NCBI RefSeq assembly: GCF_014200405.1
Contig: NZ_JACHBQ010000001.1
Span: forward strand, 2,418,001-2,482,000
Source of the DNA: Cryobacterium roopkundense
GTDB lineage: Bacteria; Actinomycetota; Actinomycetes; Actinomycetales; Microbacteriaceae
Direction of reading: 5' to 3'
Length of the DNA: 64,000 nucleotides
Below the pieces are notes generated by a model, which saw only the letters and a program-made list of their open reading frames with translations, did not search any database and was not told the origin of the DNA. This document shows, piece by piece, positions 44,487-54,538 of the stretch (positions are counted from its first letter, which is position 1; every line of letters begins with the position of its first letter). Made by a program: the position numbers and the translations under genes.

Positions 44487-45893
44487 CTATTTCAGGGCCG
44501 GTGCGGGGTCGAGGCCGTGCTTGCGTGCGTCGACGGCATCGACTTCACGCAGGGACACGCCCTTGGTCTCCTTGAGCGTGACGACCGCCACGACCGTGAT
44601 GGCACACGCGATCATGATGTAGATCGCGACGGGCACCCAAGAGTTGTACTTTTGCAGCAGAGCAGCTGCGATGATCGGCGCCATCGAACCGGCGAGGATG
44701 GAGGTGACCTGGTAGCCCAGGGACACACCCGAGTAGCGCATGCGTGTCGGGAACATCTCGCTCATGATGGCCGGCTGGCCGGCGTACATGAGGGCGTGGA
44801 AGCACAGGCCCACCGTGATGGCCAGGACGATCAGCACCGGGTTCAGTGTGTCGAACATGGGGAACGCGAAGAAGGCCCACGTCGACCCGAGCACGGCGCC
44901 GGCGAGATAGACGGGCTTGCGACCGAGGGCATCTGAGAGACGCCCGACCTGTGGGATCACGAGGAAATGCACGACGTGCGCAATGAGCAGGGCGAGAAGC
45001 AGCTGGCTGGTGTCGTACTGGTGCACCACCACGAGGTAGACGATGGAGAAACTGACGATGATGTAGTACAAGATGTTCTCGGCGAAACGCAGGCCCATGG
45101 CTCCGAGGATGCCCTTCGGGTACTTGCGTACGACTTCGAGCACACCGTAGTTGACGGCCTTGTCTGCCTCGACCTGCGCACGAGCCTCGAGGAAGATCGG
45201 GGCTTCGCTCACGTGGGTGCGGATGTAGTAGCCGATGATCACGATGATCGCCGAGAGCCAGAAGGCCACGCGCCAGCCCCAGCTGAGGAACTGGTCGGCG
45301 GGAAGCAAAGTACTCATGGTCAGCAGTACGAGGGTGGCCAGCAGGTTGCCGACCGGGACAGCGGCCTGGGGCCAGCTCGACCAGAAGCCACGCGACTTGT
45401 TCGGGCTGTGCTCGGCGACAAGCAGAACGGCGCCACCCCACTCGCCTCCGACGGCGAATCCCTGAATGAACCGCAGCGCCACCAGAAGGGCCGGGGCCCA
45501 GTATCCGATGGTGTCAAATCCCGGCAGGCAACCCATGAGGAACGTGGCGACACCGACCATGACAATCGTGACCTGCAGGGTGTGCTTGCGGCCGAGGCGG
45601 TCGCCGATCTGACCGAAGACGATGCCGCCGAGCGGGCGGGCGATGAATCCGACGGCGTAGGTGACGAACGCCGCGATGATGCCGTCGAGTTCGCTGCCCG
45701 CGTTCGGGAAGAAAACATGGCCAAAGACCAGGCTTGCCGCAGTGGCGTACAGGAAGAATTCGTACCACTCGACAACGGTGCCCACCATGGAGGCGGCGAC
45801 GACCTTCTTCAGGCCGGAGGTCTCGGTGACCGCCCCCTGTTGCTTTCCCGTCTTTCCGGGCTCTGCGGCCCCGACTCGCTCATTGACGCTCAT
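44487..45893 (-). CDS. MHS-family MFS transporter
   Basis: 468 residues, 12 hydrophobic segments. The metabolite:H+ symporter signatures are GTVVEWYEFFLYATAASLVF and RPLGGIVFGQIGDRLGRKHT. The family includes ProP and KgtP and imports betaine, proline, dicarboxylates or other acids. It heads the operon with the SDR. Uptake of the substrate of this cluster is a reasonable guess. Confidence 0.85.
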   Translation of the reverse strand: MSVNERVGAAEPGKTGKQQGAVTETSGLKKVVAASMVGTVVEWYEFFLYATAASLVFGHVFFPNAGSELDGIIAAFVTYAVGFIARPLGGIVFGQIGDRLGRKHTLQVTIVMVGVATFLMGCLPGFDTIGYWAPALLVALRFIQGFAVGGEWGGAVLLVAEHSPNKSRGFWSSWPQAAVPVGNLLATLVLLTMSTLLPADQFLSWGWRVAFWLSAIIVIIGYYIRTHVSEAPIFLEARAQVEADKAVNYGVLEVVRKYPKGILGAMGLRFAENILYYIIVSFSIVYLVVVHQYDTSQLLLALLIAHVVHFLVIPQVGRLSDALGRKPVYLAGAVLGSTWAFFAFPMFDTLNPVLIVLAITVGLCFHALMYAGQPAIMSEMFPTRMRYSGVSLGYQVTSILAGSMAPIIAAALLQKYNSWVPVAIYIMIACAITVVAVVTLKETKGVSLREVDAVDARKHGLDPAPALK

Positions 45894-46076
45894 GTTTGGT
45901 CTCCTTCAGTGTCTTCTCTGACACTCTCTGGACTAGCAGCTCGACTCAGAAGCCGGGCTAGTACGCGGTGAGGTGATGGCGGCTGCTGCTGCAGCGGATG
46001 CCTTCACTGAGTATTCCTGTGCAATCGTCCTGCATCAAGAACCACTTCGACACACACCGTGTGCATAATTGCAGAT

Positions 46077-47009
46077 ATGACACATCCGACCGGCTCGCTC
46101 TCCGCTCCACCGCCGAACTCCGACGACCTGCTGGTGCTGCTCGCCGTGGCGCGCACGGGTCGATTCACGCTTGCTGCGGAGAGCCTCGGCCTCAACCACA
46201 CGACGGTCTCTCGCCGCATCACCGCGCTGGAGAAGGCCCTCGACGGCCGGGTGCTGTCCAAGACAGTCGGGGGGTGGGAACTCACCGACCTCGGGAGTCG
46301 GGCGGTGGAAGCGGCCGAAAACGTGGAGTCCGCCGTCGCCCTGTTGCGTGGCCCTCCCGGGGCCGCACCCCAGCTCTCCGGCGTGGTGCGGCTCTCGGCC
46401 ACAGACGGGTTCAGCGCGTATATAGCCGCGCCCGCCATAGCCGCCTTGCAACGCTCCAACCCGATGTTGCGGGTGGAGATCGTTACGGTGACCCGTCGCG
46501 CACTGCAACACCGCTCGGGCCTCGACATCGAGGTTGTCGTCGGCGAGCCGCAGGTGCACCGGGCTGAGGCCTTCCGGCTCGGCTATTACATGCTCGGAAT
46601 GTACGCGTCGCGGGGCTATCTGGCCGAGCACGGCATGCCACGGGACATGATTGAGCTGTGCACGCATCCGCTCGTGTATTTCGTCGATTCCATGCTGCAG
46701 GTCGACGATCTCGATGCCCCCCGCCGGCTGGTGCCCGAAATGCGGGATTCCATCAGCTCGACGAATGTGTTCGTGCACGTCGAAGCGACAAGGGCGGGTG
46801 CCGGTATCGGCTTTCTGCCGTGTTTCATGGCGGATCGCCACGCCGACCTGGTGCGACTACTCCCCAGCGAGTTCAAGGAGCAGCTCCCCTATTGGATGGT
46901 GCTTCGACCCGACTCGCTGCGCCAACCCGCCGTTGCGGCGGTCGTGGCCGCCCTGCGAGCACAGACTGCGGCATACGGACACGCGCTCATGGGCCAACCC
47001 GCGGCATAA
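46077..47009 (+). CDS. LysR-family regulator
   Basis: 310 residues from ATG 46077. N-terminal HTH with FTLAAESLGLNHTTVSRRIT. Effector domain with VRLSATDGFSAYIAAP. Divergent from the MHS/SDR operon; the 183-bp gap contains CACACCGTGTG and TGCATAATTGCA, possible T-N11-A type binding sites overlapping the start region. Confidence 0.85.
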   Translation: MTHPTGSLSAPPPNSDDLLVLLAVARTGRFTLAAESLGLNHTTVSRRITALEKALDGRVLSKTVGGWELTDLGSRAVEAAENVESAVALLRGPPGAAPQLSGVVRLSATDGFSAYIAAPAIAALQRSNPMLRVEIVTVTRRALQHRSGLDIEVVVGEPQVHRAEAFRLGYYMLGMYASRGYLAEHGMPRDMIELCTHPLVYFVDSMLQVDDLDAPRRLVPEMRDSISSTNVFVHVEATRAGAGIGFLPCFMADRHADLVRLLPSEFKEQLPYWMVLRPDSLRQPAVAAVVAALRAQTAAYGHALMGQPAA

Positions 47010-47053
47010 GGACAGCAGACTCGCGCAATGAAAGTAGACTGAGTGCTGCACTC

Positions 47054-47138
47054 GCGGGAGTGGTGGAATTGGTAGACACGCAGGATTTAGGATCCTGTGC
47101 TTTCGAGCGTGGGGGTTCAAGTCCCCTCTCCCGCACCA
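47054..47138 (+). tRNA. tRNA-Leu (TAG)
   Basis: 85 nt with encoded CCA. The acceptor GCGGGAG pairs with CTCCCGC. The anticodon stem CAGGA/TCCTG encloses the loop TTTAGGA, giving anticodon TAG. A long class-II variable arm (TGCTTTCGAGCGT) is present, as expected for leucine. Confidence 0.95.
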
Positions 47139-47250
47139 GGCCGGAACCCCCGGGAACGGGGGCGGCAACGCGGTCAATTTTCGGTCAAACGCGGTATTCT
47201 GTGCCACAGCACCGCTGTCATCCGGCCGCCGCCAACTGGAGCAATCAACC

Positions 47251-47988
47251 GTGATTCATACCGCCCTGATTCCCTGGCTCGATCCGACCCAGATCATCAA
47301 CTCCGCCGGGCCGTGGGCGCTTCTGGTCGTCTGCGCGATCGTGTTCGCCGAGACCGGCCTGCTGGTGGGGTTCCTGCTTCCTGGCGATACGCTGCTCATC
47401 ATCACGGGCCTGCTGGCGTTTCCCGCCGCCGGAGTGATCACCCTCGACATCTGGTGGGTCGCGCTCGCCATCGGTTTCGCCGCCTTCGTTGGAGGGGAGG
47501 TCGGCTACGTAATCGGGCGAAAGTTCGGACCTCATGTGTTTGAACGCAAGGAATCGGGCCTGTTCAGCATCAGGAATGTCGAGCGGACGAATGCCTTCTT
47601 TGTGCGGTTCGGCGGCGTCGCCGTGATCGTGGCCCGATTTGTACCGATCGTGCGAACCTTCGCACCGGTCGCCGCCGGCGTAGGCCGCATGGACTACCGG
47701 AAGTACTCGCTGTATAACCTGATCGGCGCGCTTCTCTGGGGCACCGGCCTCACCTTCGCGGGTTACTTCCTCGGGTATATTCCGCCCGTGGCCGACTTCG
47801 TCACGAGCTACATCGACCTGATTCTGCTCGGTGCCGTCGTGATCACCCTGATTCCCACCGTCTACCACTACGTGCAGTCCAGCGTGAGGTCTCGACGTGC
47901 CGCTCGGACCCGCCCGCCCACGCACGGCAGCCTCGTATTGGATCCGGAGACGTTTACGACGAACCACGACGGTCGACACGAGGCGTAG
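47251..47988 (+). CDS. DedA-family membrane protein
   Basis: 245 residues from a GTG start. Conserved segments: VFAETGLLVGFLLPGDTLLI and FVGGEVGYVIGRKFG, then RFVPIVRTFAPVAAGVGRMD and GALLWGTGL. DedA proteins move lipid carriers such as undecaprenyl phosphate across the membrane. Convergent with the CDF gene. Confidence 0.9.
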   Translation: MIHTALIPWLDPTQIINSAGPWALLVVCAIVFAETGLLVGFLLPGDTLLIITGLLAFPAAGVITLDIWWVALAIGFAAFVGGEVGYVIGRKFGPHVFERKESGLFSIRNVERTNAFFVRFGGVAVIVARFVPIVRTFAPVAAGVGRMDYRKYSLYNLIGALLWGTGLTFAGYFLGYIPPVADFVTSYIDLILLGAVVITLIPTVYHYVQSSVRSRRAARTRPPTHGSLVLDPETFTTNHDGRHEA

Positions 47989-47992
47989 AACC

Positions 47993-48907
47993 TCAGGGGT
48001 GCAGGTGTTCGTGACCGTGCTCGGCGTGCTCGGCCGGTTCGAGCTGAAACGTTGAATGCTCCACATCAAAGTGCTGCGCAAGGCAGTCCGACAACTCGTG
48101 GAGCAGCGCGGCGGCTCCCCCGTTGACGAGCACCGCCGGTTCCACGACGATATGGGCCGTGAAAACGTGTGCCCCACTCGTGATCGCCCAGACGTGCACG
48201 TCATGCACGGCGACAACGCCGGCGGTTTCCGTGAGGTGTCGTCGAATCTCGGCCACGTCAGTGTCGGCCGGAGCCGACTCGCTGAAGACCCGCACGACAT
48301 CGCGCAGGAGAAAGAAGGCTCGCGGCATGATCATGGCAGCGATGACAAGCGACGCAATCGCATCCGCTGGCGCATATCCGGTGAGCAGGATGACTGTCGC
48401 GGCGACGATGACGGCGATCGAACCGAGAGTGTCGCCGAGAACCTCGAGATAGGCCCCGCGCATGTTGATCGAACCACCGGCCGCGGGGCGCAGCAGTAGC
48501 AAGGCAGCCACATTGGCCACGAGGCCGATCAGCGCGACCACGAGCATCGGGCCCGCCAGAACCTCGGTGGCAACGGGATGGATCAGCCGGGACACGGCCC
48601 CCACCACGACGAACACACCGATAGCAACCAGAATGAGGCCGTTGATCAGCGCACCGAAAACCTCGGCCCTCTGATACCCGAAAGTTTGTCGGTCCGTGGC
48701 CGGCCGTGCCGCCACGATGGTTGCGGCCAGCGCCACCAGGAGGCCGACGAGATCGGAGAGCATGTGACCGGCGTCTGCCAGCAGGGCCAGGGAACCCGTG
48801 ACCATGGCACCGATGGCCTCCACGATCAAGACCAGCCCGATGATTCCGATGGCCAGGGTCAATCGGGTGCGGTTCGAGCCCGCGTCGTGAGCGTGATCGT
48901 GACCCAT
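47993..48907 (-). CDS. Cation diffusion facilitator (CDF) transporter
   Basis: 304 residues. Starts with a His-rich MGHDHAHDA and ends EHAEHGHEHLHP, both metal-binding. Six transmembrane segments; the zinc site is in LADAGHMLSDLVG, and the second half of the site (DAIASLVIAAMI) is present. It exports zinc or a related divalent metal. The C-terminal cytoplasmic domain has GVVAVHDVHVWAI. Confidence 0.92.
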   Translation of the reverse strand: MGHDHAHDAGSNRTRLTLAIGIIGLVLIVEAIGAMVTGSLALLADAGHMLSDLVGLLVALAATIVAARPATDRQTFGYQRAEVFGALINGLILVAIGVFVVVGAVSRLIHPVATEVLAGPMLVVALIGLVANVAALLLLRPAAGGSINMRGAYLEVLGDTLGSIAVIVAATVILLTGYAPADAIASLVIAAMIMPRAFFLLRDVVRVFSESAPADTDVAEIRRHLTETAGVVAVHDVHVWAITSGAHVFTAHIVVEPAVLVNGGAAALLHELSDCLAQHFDVEHSTFQLEPAEHAEHGHEHLHP

Positions 48908-48982
48908 TCCTCCACGTTAGGGGCGTCGCCGGACTAAAACCAGCCGGCGCCCCAATTGGGAATGAGTGGCGTTCTCACGAGG

Positions 48983-49576
48983 CTAGGGAGCGCCTAGAAC
49001 CTCGCGAACCAGGGGCAGCAGGGATTCAAAAGCGATGGCGCGGTGACTAACCTGATTCTTCACGTGGGCAGAGAGCTCGGCCGCTGAAATGGCGTAGCCG
49101 TCGGGTAGGAAGATCGGGTCATAGCCGAAGCCGTTGGCACCATTAGGCTCGTGCAGCAGCTGTCCTGGCCATTCGCCCACCACCGTTCGCTCCGTTCCAT
49201 CCGGAAGCACCAGGGCCGCGGCGCAGGTGAAGTGCGCGCCCCGGTGGTCGTCCGCGATGTCACTGACCTGCCAGAGCAGCAGCCGAAGATTCTCCTCGGC
49301 ATCCTTGCTCGGCCCGGCCCAGCGAGCGGAGAAGATTCCCGGGGAACCTCCGAGCACATCGACGCAGATACCGGAATCGTCGGCGATGGCAGGCAGCCCA
49401 GTGTGGGCGGCGGCCGCGCGCGCCTTGATCAGGGCATTTTCCGTGAAGGTCGCGCCGTTTTCGACGGGTTCCGGCCCGTCGTATGCGAGAACCTCCACCC
49501 CGACCAGCTGCGGGGCGAGAATACGCCGCAGCTCATCGACCTTGTGCTGGTTGTGGGTCGCCAGAACGATTTGCAC
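48983..49576 (-). CDS. rdgB: Non-canonical purine NTP pyrophosphatase (RdgB/HAM1)
   Basis: 197 residues. Starts VLATHNQHKVDELR, the substrate-binding SHTR-like start. It has FTENALIKARAAA, DDSGICVDVLGG, and GANGFGYDPIFLPDG. Hydrolyses ITP, dITP and XTP. Downstream of rph in the conserved murI-rph-rdgB order. Confidence 0.95.
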   Translation of the reverse strand: MQIVLATHNQHKVDELRRILAPQLVGVEVLAYDGPEPVENGATFTENALIKARAAAAHTGLPAIADDSGICVDVLGGSPGIFSARWAGPSKDAEENLRLLLWQVSDIADDHRGAHFTCAAALVLPDGTERTVVGEWPGQLLHEPNGANGFGYDPIFLPDGYAISAAELSAHVKNQVSHRAIAFESLLPLVREVLGAP

Positions 49577-49580
49577 GGTC

Positions 49581-50315
49581 TCAGGCCTCCAATGCAGCGT
49601 TCTGGAATTCCGTCAGGGTTATCGCGCCAGCCAAGGCAAGATCGAGCAGGGTGTCCAGTTCGCTTCGATCGAAGGGCGCGGCCTCCGCCGTCCCCTGTAC
49701 CTCGACGAATTTTCCACGTCCGGTGACGACAACATTCATGTCGGTGTCGGCCCGGACGTCCTCGGTATATGCCAGGTCGAGCATAGGCACGCCCCCGATG
49801 ATTCCGACAGAGACCGCCGACACGCTGTCGGTGAGCGGCTGAGCCTTCTGCGCGATGAATTTCTTGTCACGACCCCACGCAAGGGCGTCCGCAAGCGCGA
49901 CGTAGGCTCCGGTGATGGCGGCCGTGCGCGTGCCACCATCCGCTTGCAACACATCGCAGTCGAGAACTATCGTATTCTCACCGAGTGCCTTCATATCGAC
50001 GACGGCCCGTAGGCTGCGACCCACCAGGCGGCTGATCTCGTGTGTTCGTCCGCCCACCTTGCCCTTGACCGATTCGCGGTCCATCCGGGAGTTCGTGGAC
50101 CGGGGAAGCATCGAGTACTCTGCGGTCACCCACCCCTTGCCCTTACCCGCCATCCAGCGCGGTACACCGTTCGTGAACGACGCAGTGCAGAGCACCCGGG
50201 TGCGCCCATAGGAGATCAGGGCCGAGCCCTCGGCCTGCTCACTCCAACCCCGTTCGATCGTGATGGGTCGCAGTTCGTCGTTGGTACGTCCGTCGATGCG
50301 CAAAGTGTCGGTCAC
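49581..50315 (-). CDS. rph: Ribonuclease PH
   Basis: 244 residues. [20 protein letters not shown] at the N-terminus, and [20 protein letters not shown] with the phosphate-binding Arg residues. The GTG start overlaps the murI stop (GTGA). Phosphorolytic trimming of tRNA 3' ends. Confidence 0.96.
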   Translation of the reverse strand: MTDTLRIDGRTNDELRPITIERGWSEQAEGSALISYGRTRVLCTASFTNGVPRWMAGKGKGWVTAEYSMLPRSTNSRMDRESVKGKVGGRTHEISRLVGRSLRAVVDMKALGENTIVLDCDVLQADGGTRTAAITGAYVALADALAWGRDKKFIAQKAQPLTDSVSAVSVGIIGGVPMLDLAYTEDVRADTDMNVVVTGRGKFVEVQGTAEAAPFDRSELDTLLDLALAGAITLTEFQNAALEA

Positions 50316-51181
50316 GGGTGCTCCTTGGGGATGGATGTGTGCTGGAGTGCGGCGAACTCGTTGAGGTCGCTGAGGCTGAGGGAACCCGTCTCGATCAGGT
50401 TGACCCTGGAAATCTCAGGGCCGAGCAATCGGTGGGCGAGGTGCAGGAAGTCTTCGGCACTCGCGCCGGTGGCCTCATAGCGATAGGTCGGCGCCGTGCG
50501 GCTGTGCCGCTCCAGGCCCTGGCTGACGAGCACACGATAGACGTCGTTCGCGGTTTCGGTGTCGCTCGATACCAGGGTCACCGAATCGCCCATGACGTAG
50601 GAAATTGCCCCTCGAAGGAATGGATAGTGCGTGCAACCGAGCACAAGGGTGTCAATGTCCGCCTCGCGCAGTGGCGCCAAGTACTCCGCGGCCACCTCCA
50701 GGACTTCCGCACCAGACGTCACACCGGCCTCCACGAACTCCACGAACCGGGGACAGGCCTGACTGAACAGCCTGATGTGCGTCGCCGCGGCGAATGCGTC
50801 GTTGTAGGCGCGCGAGTTGACGGTGCCGGATGTTCCGATCACCCCGACGCGATGGTTGCGTGTCGTGGCCACGGCACGTCGGACGGCTGGCTGGATGACC
50901 TCGATGACGGGCACGGTGTAGCGCTCTCGCGCATCCCGCAACATGGCTGCCGACGCGGTGTTGCACGCGATCACGATCAGCTTGACCTCTTGTGCGACAA
51001 GGTCGTCGAGGACGTCCAAGGCGAATCCGCGCACGTCCGCGATCTTCTTTGGCCCGTAGGGAGAGTGGGCGGTATCGCCGATATAGAGCAGGGATTCGTT
51101 GGGCAACTGGTCCTTGATCGCGCGGGCGACCGTGAGGCCACCCACTCCGGAGTCAAAGATTCCAATCGGTGCGTCAGTCAC
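50312..51181 (-). CDS. murI: Glutamate racemase
   Basis: 289 residues from the GTG at 51181, which gives the canonical [17 protein letters not shown] start; ATG at 51205 would add 8. The catalytic Cys pair is in [10 protein letters not shown] and LGCTHYPFL. Makes D-glutamate for peptidoglycan. Confidence 0.95.
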   Translation of the reverse strand: MTDAPIGIFDSGVGGLTVARAIKDQLPNESLLYIGDTAHSPYGPKKIADVRGFALDVLDDLVAQEVKLIVIACNTASAAMLRDARERYTVPVIEVIQPAVRRAVATTRNHRVGVIGTSGTVNSRAYNDAFAAATHIRLFSQACPRFVEFVEAGVTSGAEVLEVAAEYLAPLREADIDTLVLGCTHYPFLRGAISYVMGDSVTLVSSDTETANDVYRVLVSQGLERHSRTAPTYRYEATGASAEDFLHLAHRLLGPEISRVNLIETGSLSLSDLNEFAALQHTSIPKEHP

Positions 51182-51243
51182 AGGGATCAAGCCTAGTCGC
51201 CGCATGGCGTCTCGCGCGGCAGGGAGGCGGATAGGCTCTTGGC

Positions 51244-52578
51244 GTGACCCAGTCCTCAGCATTCCGCACCGACCGCTACGAGCTCACGATGGTCGACGCC
51301 GCCATCAACAGTGGGCGCGCCAATCTGGAATGCATGTTTGAGGCCTTCGCACGACGTCTGCCCACGGGGCGGCGCTATGGAATCGTCGGCGGAACCGGGC
51401 GTCTCCTGGAGCTCATTCGGCAATTCCGCTTCGGCGACGCCGAACTCACTTGGCTCGAGGACAATGCCGTCGTGCGTCGTCCCACCCTCGATTTTCTTGC
51501 CGACTATTCTTTCACCGGGAGTATCTGGGGTTACCGGGAGGGCGACGCCTATTTTCCAGGCTCGCCCCTCCTGCAGGTCGAGAGCAGCTTCGCCGAAGGT
51601 GTCGTGCTGGAGACGATCATTCTCAGCGTGCTGAACTACGACACATCCGTGGCCAGCGCGGCCGCTCGCATGGTATCCGTGAGCCTGGGGCGACCCATCG
51701 CCGAAATGGGATCACGCCGAACAGGTGAGTACTCGGCCGTGGCCGCGGCGCGCGCGGCGTACATCGCCGGCTTTGCGTCCACAAGCAGCCTGGAGGCGGG
51801 ACGAACCTGGGGAATCCCCACGATGGGAACGGCCGCCCACTCCTTCGTGCTGCTCCACAACAGCGAGGAAGAGGCCTTCCGCGCCCAGGTCGACGCCTTC
51901 GGAGCCGACACGACCCTGCTCGTGGACACCTACGATGTGCCGCGAGGAATCGCCCTCGCCGTGGCCGTGGCCGGCCCCCAACTCGGTGCGATCCGCATCG
52001 ACTCGGGAGATCTGCCCACCGTTGTGGCCGCAGCACGCGCCCAACTCGATGCCCTCGGCGCTGTCAACACCACGATTACCGTCACGAGCGACCTGGACGA
52101 GTTTGCGATCGCTGCCCTGTCGGCCTCACCGGTCGACGCATTCGGTGTCGGAACATCGGTAGTCACCGGCTCCGGCGAGCCCGCTGCCGGACTCGTCTAC
52201 AAGCTCGTCGCCCACAAGGGCCCCGCCGCCGAGTGGATCTCCGTCGCGAAGACCTCCGCCTCCAAGGTGTCTATCGGAGGCCGGAAGAACGCCGTGCGAC
52301 GGCTCGACGAGTTCGGCACGGCACAGGAAGAAATCGTGCTGCTCGGGGCTGGCCCCTCCGCCGAGGTACTCGCCCCACTCACCGATGGTGGGGCGCCGGC
52401 TACCGAACGACCGCTTCTGGTTCCGCTGATCACGGACGGTGTCTTCGACGAAGGCTTCATGGGACCGGAGGGTACCTCGCGTGCGCGTGCACACAACGCC
52501 ACTGCCATGCAGGAACTGCCCATCGAGGCGTTCAGGCTCGGCCGCGGTGAAGCGGTCATCCCGACGACCTATCGGTAG
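51244..52578 (+). CDS. pncB: Nicotinate phosphoribosyltransferase
   Basis: 444 residues from a GTG start. The segments [20 protein letters not shown] and [20 protein letters not shown], then IRIDSGDL, are the conserved active-site regions. Salvages nicotinate into NAD. Divergent from murI. Confidence 0.94.
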   Translation: MTQSSAFRTDRYELTMVDAAINSGRANLECMFEAFARRLPTGRRYGIVGGTGRLLELIRQFRFGDAELTWLEDNAVVRRPTLDFLADYSFTGSIWGYREGDAYFPGSPLLQVESSFAEGVVLETIILSVLNYDTSVASAAARMVSVSLGRPIAEMGSRRTGEYSAVAAARAAYIAGFASTSSLEAGRTWGIPTMGTAAHSFVLLHNSEEEAFRAQVDAFGADTTLLVDTYDVPRGIALAVAVAGPQLGAIRIDSGDLPTVVAAARAQLDALGAVNTTITVTSDLDEFAIAALSASPVDAFGVGTSVVTGSGEPAAGLVYKLVAHKGPAAEWISVAKTSASKVSIGGRKNAVRRLDEFGTAQEEIVLLGAGPSAEVLAPLTDGGAPATERPLLVPLITDGVFDEGFMGPEGTSRARAHNATAMQELPIEAFRLGRGEAVIPTTYR

Positions 52579-52590
52579 ATCGGCACCGCG

Positions 52591-52636
52591 GGTTATCGGC
52601 GGAACGGGTTATCGGCGGAACGGGTTATCGGCAGAA
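52591..52636. repeat. Three tandem 16-bp repeats after pncB
   Basis: GGTTATCGGCGGAACG at 52591-52606 and 52607-52622, then a shortened, one-base-different third copy (52623-52636). It lies between the convergent pncB and DUF3039 genes. Confidence 0.8.
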
Positions 52637-52653
52637 TCGGAGCGGGCACGCTT

Positions 52654-52941
52654 CTACTGGTCTTTCATCTTGTCGTAGATGCCCTTGCAGGTCGGGCACA
52701 CCGGGAATTTCTCCGGGTCGCGGCCCGGAAGCCACTTCTTGCCGCAGAGGGCTTTGACCGGCTTGCCGGTGATGGCCGACTCGAGGATCTTGTCTTTGGG
52801 TACGTAGTGAGAGAACCGCTCGTGGTCGCCGGGCTCGATCTGCTCCTGATTGAGCAGTTCCTCCAACTCGCGATCGAGAGTGGAGATGCCACCGCCGGGC
52901 TGGCCGGGCTCTGCGATGCTCGCGCGGAAGATGTCATTCAT
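52654..52941 (-). CDS. DUF3039 protein
   Basis: 95 residues. ISTLDRELEELLNQEQIEPG and FSHYVPKDKILESAITGKPV, then ALCGKKW and CPTCKGIYDKM, are the DUF3039 pattern found across actinobacteria. Four conserved Cys/His suggest a zinc site. The ATG at 52941 gives the family-typical start. Confidence 0.88.
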   Translation of the reverse strand: MNDIFRASIAEPGQPGGGISTLDRELEELLNQEQIEPGDHERFSHYVPKDKILESAITGKPVKALCGKKWLPGRDPEKFPVCPTCKGIYDKMKDQ

Positions 52942-52966
52942 GATTCCAGTGTAGGCCGTGGCCGGT

Positions 52967-54538
52967 TCAGGCGCGCAGGGCCGACGCGAGCATGTCGGGA
53001 CCGCGTCGCTCGAACGTGCGCCCGCCGACCCACACACCGACGATCACGGCAAGCAGACCGACGCCCACACCCGTGGTGAGGGCCAGCATGTGCCACATGG
53101 GATCTTCCCTGAAGCCAAGGACTGCGCACGCAGCCGCCGGAACGGTCAACACGATGGGACCCAGGAAAGCGAGACTCTGCGTGAACGCCGACGACTCGGA
53201 TGCCTGCGGCTGGGCAAAGGGGCTGTCGCCGGGCTTCGTCACCGGGTATGGCATCCGGCTTGACGTGAAACTCGAGAATCCCAGACCGGTCAAGAAGAGG
53301 CACGTGCTGACGCCCAGCATGGACGGCAAAACCACCCAGTCCTCGTACACATAGATGCTGAGAGCTGAGCCGAGTCCGATCAGTGGGATTCCCAGTGCCA
53401 AGGCTGGAAGGAGTCGGCCAATCCGGTCTGCGAATCCACGCGTTCCGGAAGCCACGTGCAACCAGATAGCTGTGCTGTCATAGGCGACATCGTTGTGCAC
53501 CGCCCAACCCAGAAAGAGGCACATCAGCGGCACCGGAATCAGGGCCAGCCAGTGCAGGGGCACACCCGCGATGGCCAACGGCAGCACCGCGAGGATCGGC
53601 ACGAAGGGGATCATGATGAGGGAGACCCAGTATCGGGAATCCCGGGCCCAATAGGTGAAACTGCGTGCGGCGATCACACCGATCGCGTTGTGGGGCAGGC
53701 GATCGAACCAGCCCAGCCCGCCCTGGTGCCGTGCGACGGCAGCGCGCCCGGGTGTCACGAGCATGCGGGCGACCGTGGCCTGCCACGCCACCCAGAGCAG
53801 GAAAACCGTGGCGCCCGCGATGAGTAGCTTCAGCACGGCCGGGGCCCAGAAGCCTGTCGCGGCGTCTCCGGCCACGGCCGACGAGGCACCGAGGGGCGTC
53901 CAGCTCAGAATGGTGCCCAGCTCCCCCAACAGCCCCCGGCCACTGCGACCCCAGTTCGTGTTCAGCACGAGTAGAACGATGGGGGCCAAGACCACGAGCA
54001 AGACGATGCCACCGACCCCGGTGAACTCACGAGAACGCCGAGTGGCCAGCAACAGGGCACCCCAGGCCATGCTGAGCCTGGCGAGAATCACACATGTCGC
54101 GAGGGTGAACGCGGCGGCGACGAGCGCCAGCATGGTCTCGAGCACCCCTCGTGACCAGGTCACGACAGTTCCCAATAACACGAGGGTGAGGGTGACTGCG
54201 GGAACGCCGAGGAGCCCGGCTAGCAGGAGGCCGAACGACAACTCGCGATTCGCCAACCCGAGCAACGCGAACTTTCGGGGTTCCATGCTGTCCTCAGTGC
54301 CCAGTATCAGCGGCAAGACGAAGAATCCCAGCACGATGATCGAACCGGCGACGGTCAGGGCATCGCGAATAAGTGTGACATCACCGGCAAGGCGAAGGCC
54401 GACCAGCGCCACCACGAGCACGACTGCCATGGCCGTCGCGTAGGCCAATCCCGCGAGAACACCCACCACCTGCGCAGGGCTTCGTTTGAAATGATTGGAC
54501 AGCAGTCGCAGCTTTAGTCCGAGAAACTGTGCAACCAC
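52967..54538 (-). CDS. ABC transporter permease
   Basis: 523 residues from a GTG start with about 12 hydrophobic segments. ABC-2-like full-length permease paired with the ATPase upstream, whose stop overlaps its start by 25 bp. No periplasmic domain or substrate-binding partner, so export is more likely than import. Substrate unknown. Confidence 0.8.
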   Translation of the reverse strand: MVAQFLGLKLRLLSNHFKRSPAQVVGVLAGLAYATAMAVVLVVALVGLRLAGDVTLIRDALTVAGSIIVLGFFVLPLILGTEDSMEPRKFALLGLANRELSFGLLLAGLLGVPAVTLTLVLLGTVVTWSRGVLETMLALVAAAFTLATCVILARLSMAWGALLLATRRSREFTGVGGIVLLVVLAPIVLLVLNTNWGRSGRGLLGELGTILSWTPLGASSAVAGDAATGFWAPAVLKLLIAGATVFLLWVAWQATVARMLVTPGRAAVARHQGGLGWFDRLPHNAIGVIAARSFTYWARDSRYWVSLIMIPFVPILAVLPLAIAGVPLHWLALIPVPLMCLFLGWAVHNDVAYDSTAIWLHVASGTRGFADRIGRLLPALALGIPLIGLGSALSIYVYEDWVVLPSMLGVSTCLFLTGLGFSSFTSSRMPYPVTKPGDSPFAQPQASESSAFTQSLAFLGPIVLTVPAAACAVLGFREDPMWHMLALTTGVGVGLLAVIVGVWVGGRTFERRGPDMLASALRA

